Below, one piece after another: positions 34,200-45,394 of a DNA stretch of 64,000 nt. Numbering within the stretch: the stretch's first letter is position 1; the number at the start of each line of letters is the position of its first letter. Under the pieces are notes generated by a model. That model worked only from the letters and a program-made list of their open reading frames with translations, had not been told where the DNA came from and searched no databases. This DNA is from Cryptomeria japonica. Lineage: Eukaryota; Streptophyta; Pinopsida; Cupressales; Cupressaceae. The stretch covers positions 263,674,925 through 263,738,924 of the forward strand of contig NC_081415.1 of the NCBI RefSeq assembly GCF_030272615.1. Reading direction: 5' to 3'. The translations under genes and the position numbers were made by a program.

Positions 34200-34988
34200 T
34201 GTTAGGATTCCCAAAGATACTGAGAAGGGGGGTGAATTAGTATCTGACTGGTAAAAGAATTTTCTTGAATTTTAACATGAAAATCATTTCAAAACTATGT
34301 ACCAGTAAACAAAAATTAATGTAGTAAATAAGAACAACAACCACAACATGAAAAGCACACCATAACATAGTATTTTTAACGAGGAAACCCAATGTGGGAA
34401 AAACCTCGGTGGGATTTGTGACCCACAATATTCACTTATTGCCCAATAAGAGAATATTACTGTTTACAATAGGGGCCTGCACATGCAGGAAGGCCAAGTG
34501 CCTAGAGCTCACTACTTAGTTACAAAAGAAGTCTCACTGACTTAAAAAAATGGATTATACAAATCCAATGTCATGTACTGCTTCATATCAGCATCTACTA
34601 TGCCTGGTTCAATACTGGTTTAAGCTCTGCAATATACATAAACCCTTATTCAATATCTGCCTTACAATTTGCATATTAGGCCTGCATTAATCCTTTATCC
34701 ATCTATATCACCTAAAAGTTCTACAATGATCTCATACTTATATGAGTCATATTACAATCCGCCAAGTCGGCTTACAAAAGATTTTACAATTAATTACAAA
34801 ATATATTTACACAAAATTCTTGTCGATCAGGGTGTCGATAATCTTCCTTTTTGGTGTCGGTGATCTGTATGTCGGTGTGGAGTCTTTCAGTGCCCTTGCC
34901 TATCGATATCATATGATTGTAGGGTTTCCATCAATGACAATACATTCAATCACCTACAATTTCTCATTGGAGTGTGCATTTGCCAACA
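34200..34988 (-). repeat. 5' LTR of element D (789 bp)
   Basis: Full-length match to 28340-29128. It adjoins the PBS, hence the 5' LTR, and is followed by the ACAAG target duplication (34989-34993). Confidence 0.92.
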
Positions 34989-34993
34989 ACAAG

Positions 34994-35755
34994 TTCTTCT
35001 AGTTCACAAGAATCAATTCGGGGAGTTGAAAGAGTTGCTCAGAAAGTACAAGCATTGGACTCTTGAGTAGATCAACTTCATGATCTGTGTGCACAAGTTC
35101 TGAAAGAAATTTTCCAAATGATGTCTAAGTTGGAGACCATTGAAGAAAAATTGAATCATACCTCCAATATTTTCAAACAAAATTTGGAAAGGGTTGAAGG
35201 TAGCTTGACAATTTGGCGCACAATGCCTCGACAATAGTTGTGTGTTCTTCAGGAGCATGTTATTATTCCTTCCAAGGTCATGTATTTGGAATATGAAGAA
35301 ATTCTTGAGAAGAAATCCCTTGTTCTCAAATCCCTCATTGAGGAGATTGATGATACAATGAGATTGCGAGTCAAAGTATTCCAAGGTGTTATTTCTCATT
35401 GTGAGAAGGCCTCTTGCAATATCATGGGTTAGAATGGAGAGTTAATACGAGAAGAAGAAGTGCTCGTAGATTTATAGATGAAGATTCATAATGAGTGGAG
35501 GAGCGAACAACTTTCAACTGCCTCGATTTAGGTTTTGATGAAACATCAAATCTTTTTGCACAAAATACAGTCCACTTTGGAGAAGAACGACTCTATGCTT
35601 CTTCGATGTCATGATACCATCGTGACGACTATGGTTTTCACCAAGAACACCCATGAATAAAATCTTGTTGAGCTACGTATGATCATCCATAAGTTTGAAG
35701 GATTCACGTCTTCACATGCTGCAACTAAACTATTTTTCAACACTTAGTTGCATTT
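34994..35755 (+). pseudogene. Long ORF of unknown function in element E, second part
   Basis: Resumes the reading frame broken by element D: SSSQESIRGVERVAQKVQAL, a stop, QLHDLCAQVLKEIFQMMSKL, LEEKLNHTSNIF-type helix, then 35238-35432 (MYLEYEEILEKKSLVLKSLI, EEIDDTMRLRVKVFQGVI). Long amphipathic helices suggest a coiled-coil tail. Stops occur every 100-200 bases. Confidence 0.5.
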
Positions 35756-36820
35756 TTCCATAATTGTAATCTCTTAGTTGTAGTTTTTCTTTTGACAAGT
35801 TACATGTAAAAACATTTTGTAAATTGCAAGTCAAGTTTTTACGTGCACTTTTATAATTTCATTTAAAGCAACTACAAGTTGTGTTCAGTTAGGACTATAG
35901 TTGGAATAAGTCATAGTTAGTTATTGAATAAGTCTTGGTGGTTGAGAGAATCTCTCAAGTTAGTTAGGATCCTCCCACCTTTTTCTCAACACTCCTCTTC
36001 TATAAATACTAGAAGGGTCTATTGTAATCTTTATCTTTTAGAAAAGCAAGCAAAAACTCTGCCAAATTTTCAACAAAGAAGTGTTTGATCTTTCATGTGT
36101 GAATTCAAGAATTGAAAGAAATAGAAGAAAATTGCTCAAGCTTTGATTCTTTGTGCTACATTCTTGAGTTTGTGTTCCATATTATCTTTCTTGCAAGTGT
36201 TTCTTTAAGAGCTTAATCGAATTTAATTTGCAGTCTTTGTGCTGCAACTATTGGAGGATAATATAAATTAGAGTAAATATTCTTTTGAGAGGAGCTATAA
36301 GACTTTGTGCTTGCATTTGTTCTTAAGAGAGTTTAGAGGCAGATTTTGGAAGAAATAGTTGTGAGTCTTTGAGCTTGTACTACTTCTTACCATTTTACGT
36401 AGAAGAGAATAAGGTATTTTAGTCTTTGTGCTGATATAATTTGTTCTAAATATCATTAATATAGAAAAAGGGTAGATAGGACTTCACATAATCAAGACTT
36501 TGAGCTTGATATTGTTGTCTCATTCCAAAAGAAGTGATGGAAGTCTTTGAGATTTCAAGAAACTTCATTTCCTTTCTCTGATTTCATTTCAAAAAGTTGT
36601 TATTGTTGTTTTATGTTAAATTGCTATCACTTTTCTGTGAAGAGAAAAGGATATTGGTTTTCTTGAAAGAAGAAGAAAGATTGTTGTCCCATCCTATTTT
36701 AATTTTGAAGTTGTATATAGATAGGGGAAGCCTTCCCTTAATTAGGAGAGTTTTACACACACTCTAGTTGAAACCATATTTTTGTATATTTCCCCAAGTG
36801 TACAAAATTTTCAACCAACA
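35756..36820 (+). other. 3' terminal region of element E (possible LTR)
   Basis: Non-coding. A TATA-like TATAAATAC at 36001-36009 is followed by GAAGGGTCTATTGTAATC. The region is rich in AGTCTTTGAG-type phrases (repeated at about 36233, 36374, 36421 and 36542). It ends TTTTCAACCAACA at 36820 before the CTCCT duplication. Confidence 0.45.
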
Positions 36821-36825
36821 CTCCT

Positions 36826-38165
36826 CAGGTGAGGCATTCACATTGCGTTGATTCTCATAAAGTACTAAATCGCCTATTGAGAAGGAACTTTGAATGACTT
36901 TATCATTGTAGCTTCGTTGTAAAGTTTTATGATATGCTTGAATATGCTCAAGAGCGTTTATGCATCGTTCATCAAGCATCTCAATTTGTTGGAGCCTTTG
37001 TTCTCTATAGGAATCATCATCCACTAAACCTTTAAGAGAAACTCTTAAAGATGGAAGTTTTTAACTCCAGAGGCATAATGGCATCAACACCATAAATAAG
37101 ATTATAAGGAGTACAACATGTAGCAATATGTGCACTCATTTGGTAAGCCCACAAAGCGTAGATTAACTATGTCAATCCTTACCATGCTTGTTCACAGTCT
37201 TATGAAGAATATGTTCAATTATTCTATTTGAAGATTTGACTTGACCATTTGATTGAGGATAATAGGGTGTAAAAATTTTATGTTGAATATAATATTTCTC
37301 GAGACACTTATTCACATCTTTGTTTCTAAATGATGTTCCATTATCCAAAACCAAAACAAAAGGTATTCCAAATCGAGAAATTATGTTATCTAAAATGAAT
37401 TGATAGATTACTTTAGTGGTAGTAGATCAAAGAGGAGTTGCTTCTACCCACTTCATAAAGTAATTGGTAGCAGTTATGATGAAAGTATGTCCATGAGATG
37501 AGGGAGGAGATATTTTACTAATGAGATCCAAACCCCATGTAGAAAAGGTCCAAGATGCTACTTGAGATTGAAGTTCTTGGGTGGGAGCATGGATCAAATT
37601 GCTATGTTGCTGACATTTATGACATTTCTTAACAAATGCAAAGGAGTCCTTTTCCATGGTCTACCAATAATATCCCATTCAAAGTAATCTTTGAACTAAG
37701 GATCTGCCCCCAAAATTCCTCTCCACAAGCACCTGAATGTGCTTCCTCAAGAGCAATAGGGATTTCAGCTTTGTTGAGACATCGAAGGAGGAGAACATTA
37801 TAACCCCTCCTATAAAGAACATTAGAAATGATAATGTATCTAGCAGCCAACTTGTGAATCCTAGCCCTAGTATTCTTGTTTGTAGAATTGGGAAAGGTAC
37901 CATCACTCCAATATCTCATGATATGAGACTACCACTCACCAGTATCTATAATGAAATAATATACCACATCACTAGGATTGTCAACAATAGTCGGGGTAGT
38001 GAGGTTGTCAATAGTGAATTTGAGATGTACCAAGGGGTCCTCTAAAGACACAAGAGAGGCTACACATGCTGATTATGTTTTTGAGGAACAAGCTCCATGG
38101 TATAAGAATTGAACTTTTGCAACAAGGATATAGCTAAATCTTTATATTGTGATAATTTATCTTGC
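36826..38165 (-). pseudogene. Integrase of element BC (main part)
   Basis: Minus-strand integrase, homologous to that of element A. HKCQQHSNLIHAP and FSTWGLDLISKISPP (37427-37657) contain the zinc-binding end and the first catalytic Asp. VLDNGTSFRNKDVNKCLEKY (37172-37354) holds the second Asp. The third catalytic residue is lost: QSNGQVKSSNRIIE has Lys where element A has Glu. Frames change at about 37640 and 37170. The C-terminal end continues at 23753 beyond element E. Confidence 0.8.
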
Positions 38166-39725
38166 TTAGCTTGATAAATTCTTGTCACTTGTATTATGAT
38201 TAATTGATAATCTCCATAGATGTATATGTTTTACATCTAATGCTAGGGTTTCTTCAATTCTATCTATAAGAGCCTCGTATTCAACAATGTTATTGGTACA
38301 CAACAATTTGAGATGATATGATAGAGGGATAGGTTTCTTTTTAGGATAAATTAAGGCAACCCATGCCCCCTGCCCCTGATCATGTATGACACCTAGAGCC
38401 ATCAAAATATAATTCCCAAATCTCATCAACCTCAGTAGAGAGAATGCATTCATCAAGAAAAGAATCTTGATTAGGTAGGGAGAAGGGCAAAGGAGCCTCA
38501 ACTAAGTAGTCACTCAATGCTTGACCTTTTATTGCCTTCTGTGAAACAAACTTAAGGTTAAACTTGGTCAGCATCATAACCCACTTGGATAATCATCCTG
38601 AGTTATCAATTTTAGAGAAAAGATGCTTTAGAGGGTGAAATTTAATGATAACATGGACTTCAGCATTCAAAAGGTAATGCCTTAATTTTTGGGTTGCAAA
38701 AACTAAAGCAAGGAACTGTCTTTCTATTGTAGAGTATTAGACTTTGTAATCAAGTAGAGTGCAACTTATATATTAAACTGGACATTCTCTACCCTCCTTA
38801 TCACGTTGTGCCTATAAGGTTGCAAGAGCATGAAGGGAAGCAACTATGTATAGCAGAAAGGGTTTGGAAGGGTCAATGGGTTGGAGAATAGGAGGATTGG
38901 CCAAATATATTTTTAAGTTCTCAATTGCTTGACGACAATCCTCATTCCATTGAAAGGTGATAATATTTTTAAGTAATTGGGTGAAGGGAAAGGTACGATC
39001 CATAATTTGGGAAATGAACCTATGAATAGCTTGAATCTTTCCTTGTAAACTTTTTAGTTGGGAAATGTTTTTAGGAGGTGGCATGTTAACAATGGCATCT
39101 ATCTTCTCTGTATCCACCTCAATTCCATGATGCAAGACTATGAATCCTAATAGCTTTCCACTATCCACACTAAAAATACACTTTTGGGGATTCAAACGCA
39201 TGTTGTACTTACGAATTGTTCCAAAGACTTGACGAAGTATCTTAACATGATCTATATGAAGAATGGATTTAGCTAAGATGCCATCAATGTAATCTTCTAA
39301 GATTTTATGCATGTAGTCATGGAAGATAAGGGTCATAGCATGTTGATAGGTAGCGCTTGCATTTTTCAATCCAAAAGGCATCATAACCCAACAAAACATG
39401 CCCCAAGGAGTGGTGAAAGTAGTTTTGAATTGATCTTGAGGATTAATGAAGATTTGATTATATCCTAAGAAACCATCCATGAAGGATAATAAAGTATGTC
39501 CTGCTACAGAATCTACTATCATATCAATATTGGAAGAGGGAAGTCATCCTTCAAAGAAGCTTTATTAAGATCTCGAAAATGCATACACATCCTAATCTTG
39601 TTATCATATTTAGCCATGACTACAATGTTTGAAATCCATTGGGAATAATCAATAGAATGGATGAATCCAACATCTAATAACTTTTCAATCTCAGCCTTAA
39701 CAAGCAATGCTACTTTAGGGTTCAT
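38166..39725 (-). pseudogene. Reverse transcriptase and dual RNase H of element BC
   Basis: RT starts at 39725 (NPKVALLVKAEIEKLLDVGF, IRMCMHFRDLNKASLKDDFP) and continues after a frame change at 39520 with FMDGFLGYNQIFINPQD and MPFGLKNASATYQHAM. The catalytic box is EDYIDGILAKS, where YVDD has become YIDG, which would abolish activity. The first RNase H follows (38570-38815; ERQFLALVFATQKLRHYLL), then the archaeal-type one (WELYFDGSRCH and LLCTNNIVEYEALIDRIEE). Both RNase H regions together mark a Tat-lineage element. Confidence 0.85.
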
Positions 39726-39998
39726 CTTTCAAATCTTTTGTTTCATAGGTTTAGCATCAAGAACTAAGACAATGTTATGAGTGACGATCTTAGGATCAAT
39801 GTCAAGCATGTCAGAATATATCCAAGCAAATATTTCAGGGAATTCATGTAACAATTCAGAATATTATTTTTGTTCTTCTTCATCCAAGCATTTCCCTATC
39901 TTAATGACTTTGTCTTTAATACAGGGATCCATTCTAATATCAATAGTGTCACTTATGAGGAGATTGCTTTGTTGAGGAGTGTCTTTCAACTAAGGAAA

Positions 39999-40514
39999 TT
40001 ATTTAACTATCTCATCGTTATTTCTTTCCTTCCCAAAGTAATCTTTTGTATTTAAATAATAGGGAAAACCACAATTATGATGATAACGAGGAAGGTTGTC
40101 ATAGACTCCTAGGAATTCAGCTAAGGAATCATTGGTGGGAAAAACATCCAAAGAAAAGAAAATAGAAGAGTCACAATCAATATACTCTGGATATTTTATT
40201 GAGAGGGAAGTGGAGATGACATTAACACTAATAGATGGTCTCATAGAAGCTTTAGTATGCTCAAAAGGATCATAGCCAAGCCCGAATGTTGTATCACAAA
40301 AGTTATTTTCCAAGGGAATTTTTGTCCCTTGTTCTTGGGCACCACATCCATTACCATTATATCCACACTTAGCTAAGATGTGAAAGCCAAGACCATAAAG
40401 GTTAGCCATTTCTGAAAGAGAAGGAGGATTTTCATAAAGTAAAGGATCAAAATCCTCTAAATCAGAAACTAAAGGAGACGAAGTCTTAGAAGCCGCCACA
40501 AAGTTATTACTCAA
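39999..40514 (-). pseudogene. G-patch protein segment between protease and RT of element BC
   Basis: An uninterrupted 171-codon frame: MSNNFVAASKTSSPLVSDLE, then a G-patch ILAKCGYNGNGCGAQEQGTK followed by IPLENNF, and TTFGLGYDPFEHTKAS. The C-terminal part is acidic (LDVFPTNDSLAEFLGVYDN). It sits between protease and RT and is probably part of the Pol polyprotein rather than an independent gene. Confidence 0.65.
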
Positions 40515-40529
40515 TGGATCAAGTAATGT

Positions 40530-41806
40530 GGATTATTTTTTAGGTTCTTCTTCTTCTTTCTTCTTTTCAACCTTGGATTCTCTAGGGGGGATTTTATATT
40601 CTCCTATGAAGGTAGGATTAAATTCAAGGGATCCCCAATCATCTTCTGAAAGAATCTTTTCAGAGAGAAGACATCTTCATTGGTAGAATCAGGTTGAGAA
40701 GGATTTTCCTTGGGAACCTTAGGTTCATTTGAGGAATTATTGGGAAATTAACTAGAGGTAGGAGATAGAATTGAGGAAATAGACACACTAGTAGGAGTTG
40801 AGGTTTTGGAAGAATCATCTAAGATAGTTGGGGAAGAACCAGTTGAGGAGGATTTGGATGTTGATGTTTGTAGACAAGCTCAAAGATTAGTATCACCTAG
40901 CAAGGTATATGTTTTATTGTTGTAAATGAATTTAACTTGCCTATGCAATGTAGAGGGGACATCTTGCATGCTATGAATCCAAGGTCTCCCTAATAACAAA
41001 TTATATGTCATATTTCTAGACATGACATGAATAGGTGTGGGTAAAGTAATAGGACCTACCTTAACATGAAAGGTGATGATACCTAATGAATATTTATCAA
41101 CATTATCAAAGCCTTGGATAGTGAGAGAATCGAGCTTAATGAGAGATGTATCGACATTGATTTTATGCAACAATTTAATGCTACAAACATTAAGACCATA
41201 ACCATTATCCACTAGTGTTCATCTTATTGCACTATCATTTATGATAACCATAATCATTAAAGGATCGTATTCATGTTGGATCTCACTAGTGGGTAACTCA
41301 TCTTGTGTAAACAAAATTTGAGCCTTAGGAGATGTGATAGAATCAATAAAGGAAGTCATATTATTGGATGTCACTATGAGTGGGACATTCAAAGTTTTTA
41401 AGGCATCTTGTAACATTCCATGATGGGTTGAAGAAGTTTGAATCAAATCCCAAAGGGATATCTTGGCAGGTGTAGCTTTGAGTTGTTCAATAAGATCATA
41501 GTATTTACCAAGAGTTTGTGAAATGTGAGGTGCTTGAGGAAGAATAGGGTGGGGATCAGGAAGAGAATTAGGGATAACTGGAGGAGGATTAGGTTGCCTA
41601 TTGTTTCTTGTGTTATAAGTGTGGGCAACTGAATGATGATTCTCCTTAGTTAGTTGTCTAGAATAACTATAAGGACTTAGTGGAATTTCTTCCTTGCAAG
41701 GTAATGACAAGTTTATTAGGAGTACTAAAGGAATCATGACTATATCCACCTTGACTAGTGAAAAGAGGTTGATTGGGAAGTGGTGAAGTTGAAGAAGGAT
41801 AAGCAC
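40530..41806 (-). pseudogene. Gag-pro boundary and aspartic protease of element BC
   Basis: Frame 41219-41806 holds ISQTLGKYYDLIEQLKATP and HHGMLQDALKTLNVP. Frame 40880-41212 has VDNGYGLNVCSIKLLHKINV and LLLGRPWIHSMQDVPSTLHR. The protease active-site D-N-G-S has become D-N-G-Y, a loss of a key residue. The Ser-rich tail (40530-40870) has several stops. Confidence 0.75.
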
Positions 41807-41874
41807 CTTAGACTAAAAAAAGAGGCTTGCTATGTTTATTCAAATTTATCATGTTGATTAATCTTTTAGATGTA

Positions 41875-42267
41875 TTATTTTTTTTTTGAAGATTTAGGCA
41901 AAGACATAAAGTCATCAAGGACATCATCCAACAAGGCATGGTCATATTGATTGAAAGGTTTATCTTTTGATTCAAAAGGAGACATATCCTCATAAAGGTA
42001 ATTGTTGTAGGTAACCATGTTGTTAGATCTAGTGGAGGAGTTGATAGGAATGTACCTATGAGAGGAATCATTCAACTTATCTCTCTCATCACTACGAAAT
42101 GGCATAGTAACAAGGTTGATTAGTTTTTGGCAAAATGAAGGTTTAGAAGGCTTAGGGTTCAAAAACTCATCTAGAGATTCATCTAATTCATCCTTACTAA
42201 ACTCACAATAAACATATTTGCACACATAATCAAAAGTATGAACATCTTGCAAATAAAGATCTGACAC
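41875..42267 (-). pseudogene. Short N-terminal gag-like ORF of element BC
   Basis: Starts MSDLYLQDVHTFDYVCKYV and continues FSKDELDESLDEFLNPKPSK, LINLVTMPFRSDERDKL. Homologous to the ORF at 9788-10225. No capsid or zinc-knuckle signature was seen between its end and protease. Confidence 0.6.
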
Positions 42268-42440
42268 ATTGAAATGGAAATGGAATGAAATTTAAACACA
42301 CAATGCAAGCAAATAAAGGAAAGCTCCTTTTCTTTTTCTTGAATTTTTCACTCTTTTTTTTTTGGAATTTTATGTTTATAAAGCAAATGAATGATACAAA
42401 ATCTAGATCTAAAAATGCAATGCAATGAAAATGAGATTGA

Positions 42441-42459
42441 GTTCACATCAGGTTCACCA
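42441..42459 (-). promoter_or_regulatory. Putative primer binding site of element BC
   Basis: The minus strand reads TGGTGAACCTGATGTGAAC four bases inside the 5' LTR. It starts with TGG, as a CCA-ended tRNA requires; the tRNA was not identified. Confidence 0.65.
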
Positions 42460-42463
42460 AAGA

Positions 42464-44142
42464 TGTGTAGGGGAAAAAGTGTGACTAAGAAAGAAAACCC
42501 TAATCCCACTCTCGTGTACACATTCGTGGAATACGAAAGAGCCTAGGGAGGTAACGCACTTCACCTACTTCTTGTGAGGAAGATAGAGCCAAGGATTACC
42601 TCTTAGGGTTTCTATTCCCTTGTTGTAAATGAGAGATAGGAGAAATACAATGTGCATATTTGAATGATTTAACCTAAAATGCAAGTATACACAAGCAACC
42701 CTAATCTAGAAATGCAGAATTGAGAATAACTAATATACTGCTGGAAAGTACATATTAGGAGAAAAATTCAGAGGTGCCTCTGTGCCAAAAATATAAGTCA
42801 AAATGTTTGGGATAGGAGTGCTACACCCCTATCCTGATTCTTCAGACTAGAAGCTGTAACTAACATACTAGGATTTGAAGACTACAAACTGTTGTTCTGC
42901 CAAAATATGCTAAAATCGGGGAGGACCTTGATGCCATGCCCCTTTCTTGGGTAGGACCAAGGTGCCACACCCCTATCCCAAAGGTTTTTGTTGATATTTG
43001 GTCCCTAAAATTGTGTATGTGTGCTCTTCCAGTCCTGAAATTCACAGCGATGCTCGGATCCCGAATCTACACCTGTAGCTAAAAATAGGGTTTTGGGTGG
43101 CTATATAGATTTTTTCCTTAGTCAAACCCATGTTTCAGTGATTTACACCTCAACAAATAACTAATTTATATAGTAAAATACTATGTGCAAGAATCTTGTG
43201 TGTGTGCAAGACCCTATGATGAATGCAAACAATCTAAAGCAACCCTAAAGAGTAAACCCTAAATGCTTGTAATTGACAAAGTAAATGCTCTAAATCAATG
43301 ATTCAAAGTTATATAAAGCATGAATGTAAATAAAATTGATGTAATGAATCTCATACAAAGACATAGAAACAACATGAAACCATACCCAACCTCAAGGGAG
43401 AGGTACAAGCCAATCTTTAGTTGATGAACTTCTATTGCTTTCCTACATCTTCAAAAGCCCCCAATTGATAAAAGAATGTGTGATGAATGCTTGATAGGTT
43501 TTGTTGAAGACTCCAAAAGACCTTCTCCTTTGCTGCATAAAAGGCCCCTTGTGATTGCTCCAAAAAGCTTTTTCCTATATCAGATTCCTTAGCCTTTCAA
43601 ATGAAGAAAGATAGGTCTTATGTATGAAACCCTAGATCCTAATTTCACCTTTAGGTTGACCTAGGATTTGAATTTACCACCAGTTTCTTGGGGTTAATTA
43701 TTATAATATCATAGAATTATGCTCCCAAAATTTTGGGAAAAATGTCGGGGACCAGTGCAACTTGCACTCGGTCCGACCAACTTTTCACCAAATTTTTAGG
43801 GTCATTAGATATGATGATATTAGAGAGAATCCCAAAGTTACAGATGATTCCAAGATGTTTCAAAATGCGAAATTGAGCCTTAAAGGTCAAAATAGGACAT
43901 AATAAGGGTTTATGATTTAATGATTTATTGAAGGAATAAAATGAAAAGGGGCATGCTTAGGGTAAAGGGCCCAACTTTATAATGTGTGAAGTGATGAAAT
44001 ATGGATTAATATTTAATTTAATTAATTAATTAAATGCTTAAAGGAGATTAGAAATGTAGGATGCAAAACACACCAAGGTGGGTGCTAAACCAAGTGTGAA
44101 ATTGTACCACCCTAGCAAGGGTGTACAATTTATGATGCTACA
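42464..44142 (-). repeat. 5' LTR of element BC (1,679 bp)
   Basis: Minus-strand start TGTAGCATCATAAATTG, end CCTACACA. It is collinear with 18153-19794 and, less closely, 10424-12073. Directly upstream of the PBS and gag-like ORF. Confidence 0.85.
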
Positions 44143-44327
44143 ATATGATACTATAGTTGTGGTGGATCATCAAATGGAGCCTCTTTGATGCAGTATGTAG
44201 CTCTATAGATGGTTGCACAACCACAATTCAAAAGCCAAGTTAGAATCATTTTATACAAAATAGTTCACAATTATCAACATAACTATATATTCAATTATAA
44301 TTTCTTTTCAATTGAATTGTAGATTAC

Positions 44328-45345
44328 CTCATTTCCTGATCTGGGATCTACCATCTTTTCTTTCATTTCCTTGTTAGACATATGAATCCTCTTAAAATGG
44401 AACTTGAGAGGATCCATGTTATGCCCAAACCAAGAAGGGGCCTATTGTAAGTTAAATACAATTAATACAAGGTAATAACATATATAGATCAAAAACACTA
44501 AAAATCTAAAATATATATAACAAAAGTGTACCGGAGCCTAAGATGCTTCTCCGGTAGACTTAGGAGGGTTCATCATTGATGAAGCAACTCTGACTATTTC
44601 CTATATGAAAAATGATAAGATTAAATACAATTAATACAATGATAAGTATTGTAGGTTAAATACAATTAATACAAGGTAATAACATATATAGATCAAAAAC
44701 ACTAAAAATATGCAATATATAGAACAAAAGTGTACCGGAGCCTGGGATGCTTCTTCAGTAGACTTGGGAGGGCTCACCATTGATGAAGCAACTATGGCTA
44801 TTTCCTATATGAAAAATGATAAGATTAAAATTTATCTAAAGTTCACATGTACATGTGAATATAATCATCAAATCAAGAAAATAAAGTAGAGATACATACC
44901 TCTTCCCTCTCTTGATCCTCTGGTGTATTAGGTGAATTCATCGGTTCTACAAATCCCAATTGTCGTTGTATATAAAAGAGACAAAAAATAAAATCAATCT
45001 ACAAGTTCCATTTAAGACAATTTCAACCTTTTCAAACAATTTTGTCAATTAAAAACGTGTTCAATTACCTTTTGACATTTAGGCATCTTTGAGGATTTCT
45101 TTCGCCATGGAGGTGTCCTAGACACGTGTGGGGTACCCTAAAAGAAACAAAATTAACACAAGAGATATTAGTACATAATATTAAATATAATTTAAAAAAT
45201 CTAAATTTAAATGACTTGCATATTCAATCAAAAGATTACATGAAAAGAGTTGTGAAAAATATGATACCGTATAGCTTTCTAGGCCAAAATTGATGGCCAA
45301 GCGAGTGACATTATCTATCTGGGACATTTGATCCCCTAACAACAC
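44328..45345 (-). pseudogene. Six small exons of an unknown multi-exon gene
   Basis: Read on the minus strand, six open segments each have an AG acceptor and GT donor: 45268-45345 (VLLGDQMSQIDNVTRLAINF...), 45069-45137 (GTPHVSRTPPWRKKSSKMPK...), 44900-44946 (PMNSPNTPEDQEREE), 44736-44804 (EIAIVASSMVSPPKSTEEAS...), 44532-44600 (EIVRVASSMMNPPKSTGEAS...) and 44328-44441 (APSWFGHNMDPLKFHFKRIH...). Five are multiples of three (78, 69, 69, 69, 114) and the third (47) is one base short. The fourth and fifth are tandem duplicates with their introns. The product is unrecognised. The LTR of element BC at 44142 follows, so BC may have inserted in the gene, and element F borders the other side. Confidence 0.5.
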
Positions 45346-45394
45346 CTATAAAATGCAAAATAAATATACATTAAAGAGAGTTAATATATGATCA

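Larger units (their letters stand above)
28340..34988 (-). mobile_element. Element D: complete LTR retrotransposon without recognisable polymerase
   Basis: Two 789-bp LTRs (28340-29128 and 34200-34988) flank 5.07 kb. ACAAG occurs on both sides (28335-28339 and 34989-34993) as a perfect target duplication. The minus strand has an initiator-Met-type primer site beside the right LTR and a polypurine tract beside the left LTR, so transcription runs right to left. It encodes a coiled-coil gag-like protein with zinc knuckles, then a long protein of unknown function. I found no protease, integrase, RT or RNase H. By eye the LTRs differ at about 59 of 789 positions with no indels (about 92.5% identity). 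Confidence 0.9.
23754..36820 (+). mobile_element. Element E: LTR-type insertion inside the integrase of BC, itself split by element D
   Basis: The insertion is bounded by CTCCT on both sides (23749-23753 and 36821-36825). It starts TGTTGTCC and ends CCAACA, giving TG...CA ends with TGTTG/CAACA inverted termini, as expected for an LTR retrotransposon. Removing element D leaves about 6.4 kb, with a long plus-strand ORF of unknown function in the middle and a TATA-like TATAAATAC at 36001. I could not align its two ends as long terminal repeats, so either they have diverged strongly or one end has been replaced. No gag zinc knuckle, RT or integrase was recognised. It is probably a non-autonomous element. 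Confidence 0.7.
18153..44142 (-). mobile_element. Element BC: Tat-like Ty3/gypsy element split by a 13-kb nested insertion
   Basis: The 3' LTR (18153-19794), PPT, antisense PMD gene and the last 149 bases of pol lie left of element E. The rest of pol, protease, gag-like ORF, PBS and 5' LTR (42464-44142) lie right of it. Joining across the insertion restores exact collinearity with element A at 5045-5060, which shows that both halves are one element. Without E, it is about 12.9 kb. The flanks CTATG (18148-18152) and ATATG (44143-44147) could be a five-base target duplication with one change. The two LTRs differ at many positions, in keeping with an old insertion. Confidence 0.85.
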
